From: Propionibacteriaceae bacterium | GTDB taxonomy: Bacteria; Actinomycetota; Actinomycetes; Propionibacteriales; Propionibacteriaceae | Assembly (NCBI GenBank): GCA_031260385.1 | Contig: JAIRKB010000045.1 | Coordinates: 1-13,184 of the forward strand | Length of the DNA stretch: 13,184 bases | Direction: 5' to 3' | Part shown: positions 12,386 through 13,184 of the stretch, piece after piece | How the letters are laid out: the number at the start of each line of letters is the position of its first letter | Position numbering within the stretch: position 1 is the first letter of the stretch | The notes under the pieces: model-generated | Told to the model about the DNA's origin: nothing | The model's database searches: none | Seen by the model: the letters and a program-made list of their open reading frames with translations, nothing else | Program-made: the position numbers and the translations under genes

Positions 12386-12417
12386 TGAGCCCCCAGGCGG
12401 TGGGGCCTAGGGGCTCA
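12386..12417. terminator. Convergent terminator hairpin between mprB and the SPFH gene
   Basis: TGAGCCCC (12386-12393) pairs perfectly with GGGGCTCA (12410-12417). After one mismatch, AGGC pairs with GCCT, leaving a 6-base loop. It sits between two genes that end towards each other (stops at 12368 and 12432), so it can serve both strands. No long T-run follows on either side. Confidence 0.75.
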
Positions 12418-12431
12418 AACTTGGGCTAAGA

Positions 12432-13184
12432 CTACTTGGTGGCCTCAAAACCGCCCATGATCGAAGTGCGGATCTGCTGGCCGAACATCGCCACCCCTTG
12501 GGGATCAGATGGCACGAACAGAACCTTGGAGGAGGCACCGGCACCGAGAGAGGTCAAGGTGTCGAAGTATTGGCTCATCAGCAACAGGACCTCGGCGGCT
12601 TCCGGATCCACCCCCGCTTGGCGAAGCTTGCCGAGTTGGTCGGTCAGCCCGTTGACGATCGCGCGCCGTTCGGCGGCAAAACCCTCACCGGCCAGGCGGC
12701 GGGATTCCGCAGCCGCTTCGGCTTCCTTGACGACCCGGATCTTGGTCGCTTCGGCTAGTTCGACGGCGGCGGCGCGCTGACGCTGAGCGGCGTTGATCTC
12801 GTTCATGGCGATGCGGACCTTATCGTCGGGCGCAATGTCGGTGATCAGGGTGTTGACGATTCGGTAGCCATAGGCGGACATCGAGCTGGCTAGGGCTTCC
12901 TCGACCTCGTTAGCAATCTGGTCTTTCGACTCAAAGGCCGCGTCGAGCGTTAGCTTGGCGAGGGATGTACGGATGATGTCTTGAACGAAACTGCGGATCT
13001 GCATCTCGGCATTTTCCAGCAGGTAGTAGGAGTCGGCGGCCTTCTCCTCGATGACCTGGAATTGGACCGCGACCATAACGCCAGCGAAGACATTGTCCTT
13101 GGTCTTCGAATCAACGCGGACGTTGAGCTGCTGCACTCCCAAATACACCTTCTGCACAACCCGTTCAATAAATGGTATTCGCAT
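12432..13184 (-). CDS. SPFH/band-7 protein of the HIR-like type (N-terminus outside window)
   Basis: At least 250 residues of a membrane-scaffold protein of the SPFH (stomatin/prohibitin/flotillin/HflK) group. The SPFH core is seen in VQQLNVRVDSKTKDNVFAGV, then the YYLLENAEMQIRSFVQD and MSAYGYRIVNTLITDIAPDD segments, which closely match plant and bacterial hypersensitive-induced-reaction (HIR) proteins. Next comes NEINAAQRQRAAAVELAEAT and a Glu/Ala-rich coiled coil (about 125-175), then a C-terminal helical region ending GGFEATK. Relatives begin with a short membrane-associated stretch and a conserved FGKF-like segment before this point. The ATG at the window edge (13184-13182) is therefore probably internal, and the true start lies to the right. 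These proteins organise membrane microdomains and often assist membrane-protein quality control, which fits beside bpa-mprAB, though the link is inference. Confidence 0.9.
   Translation of the reverse strand: MRIPFIERVVQKVYLGVQQLNVRVDSKTKDNVFAGVMVAVQFQVIEEKAADSYYLLENAEMQIRSFVQDIIRTSLAKLTLDAAFESKDQIANEVEEALASSMSAYGYRIVNTLITDIAPDDKVRIAMNEINAAQRQRAAAVELAEATKIRVVKEAEAAAESRRLAGEGFAAERRAIVNGLTDQLGKLRQAGVDPEAAEVLLLMSQYFDTLTSLGAGASSKVLFVPSDPQGVAMFGQQIRTSIMGGFEATK

Overview
The window looks like chromosomal DNA from a high-G+C Gram-positive bacterium (Actinomycetota). The evidence is a Bpa/PafE-type bacterial proteasome activator, an MprA/MprB-type two-component pair, WXG100 proteins, a DUF4190 membrane protein and a DUF4921 protein, together with several genes that appear to start at or next to their own transcription start (leaderless). 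No genus can be assigned from this sequence alone.

Left flank, minus strand (1-2151): the N-terminal half of pyruvate phosphate dikinase (ppdK, running off the left edge) follows a small DedA/VTT-like membrane protein. A tRNA-Thr(CGT) gene lies at 2285-2360 on the plus strand.

Centre, plus strand (2487-5264): immediately downstream of the tRNA are seven small, tightly packed genes, visibly more A+T-rich than their surroundings. They encode two WXG100 proteins, a YbaB/EbfC-like protein, two small helical unknowns, a 188-residue protein with a C-terminal hydrophobic region, and a four-segment membrane protein. No secretion machinery is present. I read this as an orphan type VII (ESX-like) cargo cassette, possibly effector plus immunity; the WXG100 and YbaB-like calls rest on visible motifs, while the effector/immunity reading is inference. 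Next come a poorly coding stretch (5265-5643) with four copies of a 16-bp site in alternating orientation around a near-consensus promoter, and then an AAA ATPase of the ATPase_2/DUF234 type that this promoter should drive.

Right half (7066-13184): a cluster of GGTTGTATG repeats precedes a Pro/Tyr-rich DUF4190 membrane protein. Its 3' end overlaps by 51 bases the 3' end of a convergent DUF4921 (GalT/HIT-like) gene. Divergent from that gene is bpa, followed at very short distances by mprA and mprB, suggesting one transcription unit that joins proteasome-dependent protein turnover with envelope-stress signalling. A strong hairpin terminator separates mprB from a convergent SPFH/band-7 (HIR-like) gene that is cut by the right edge.
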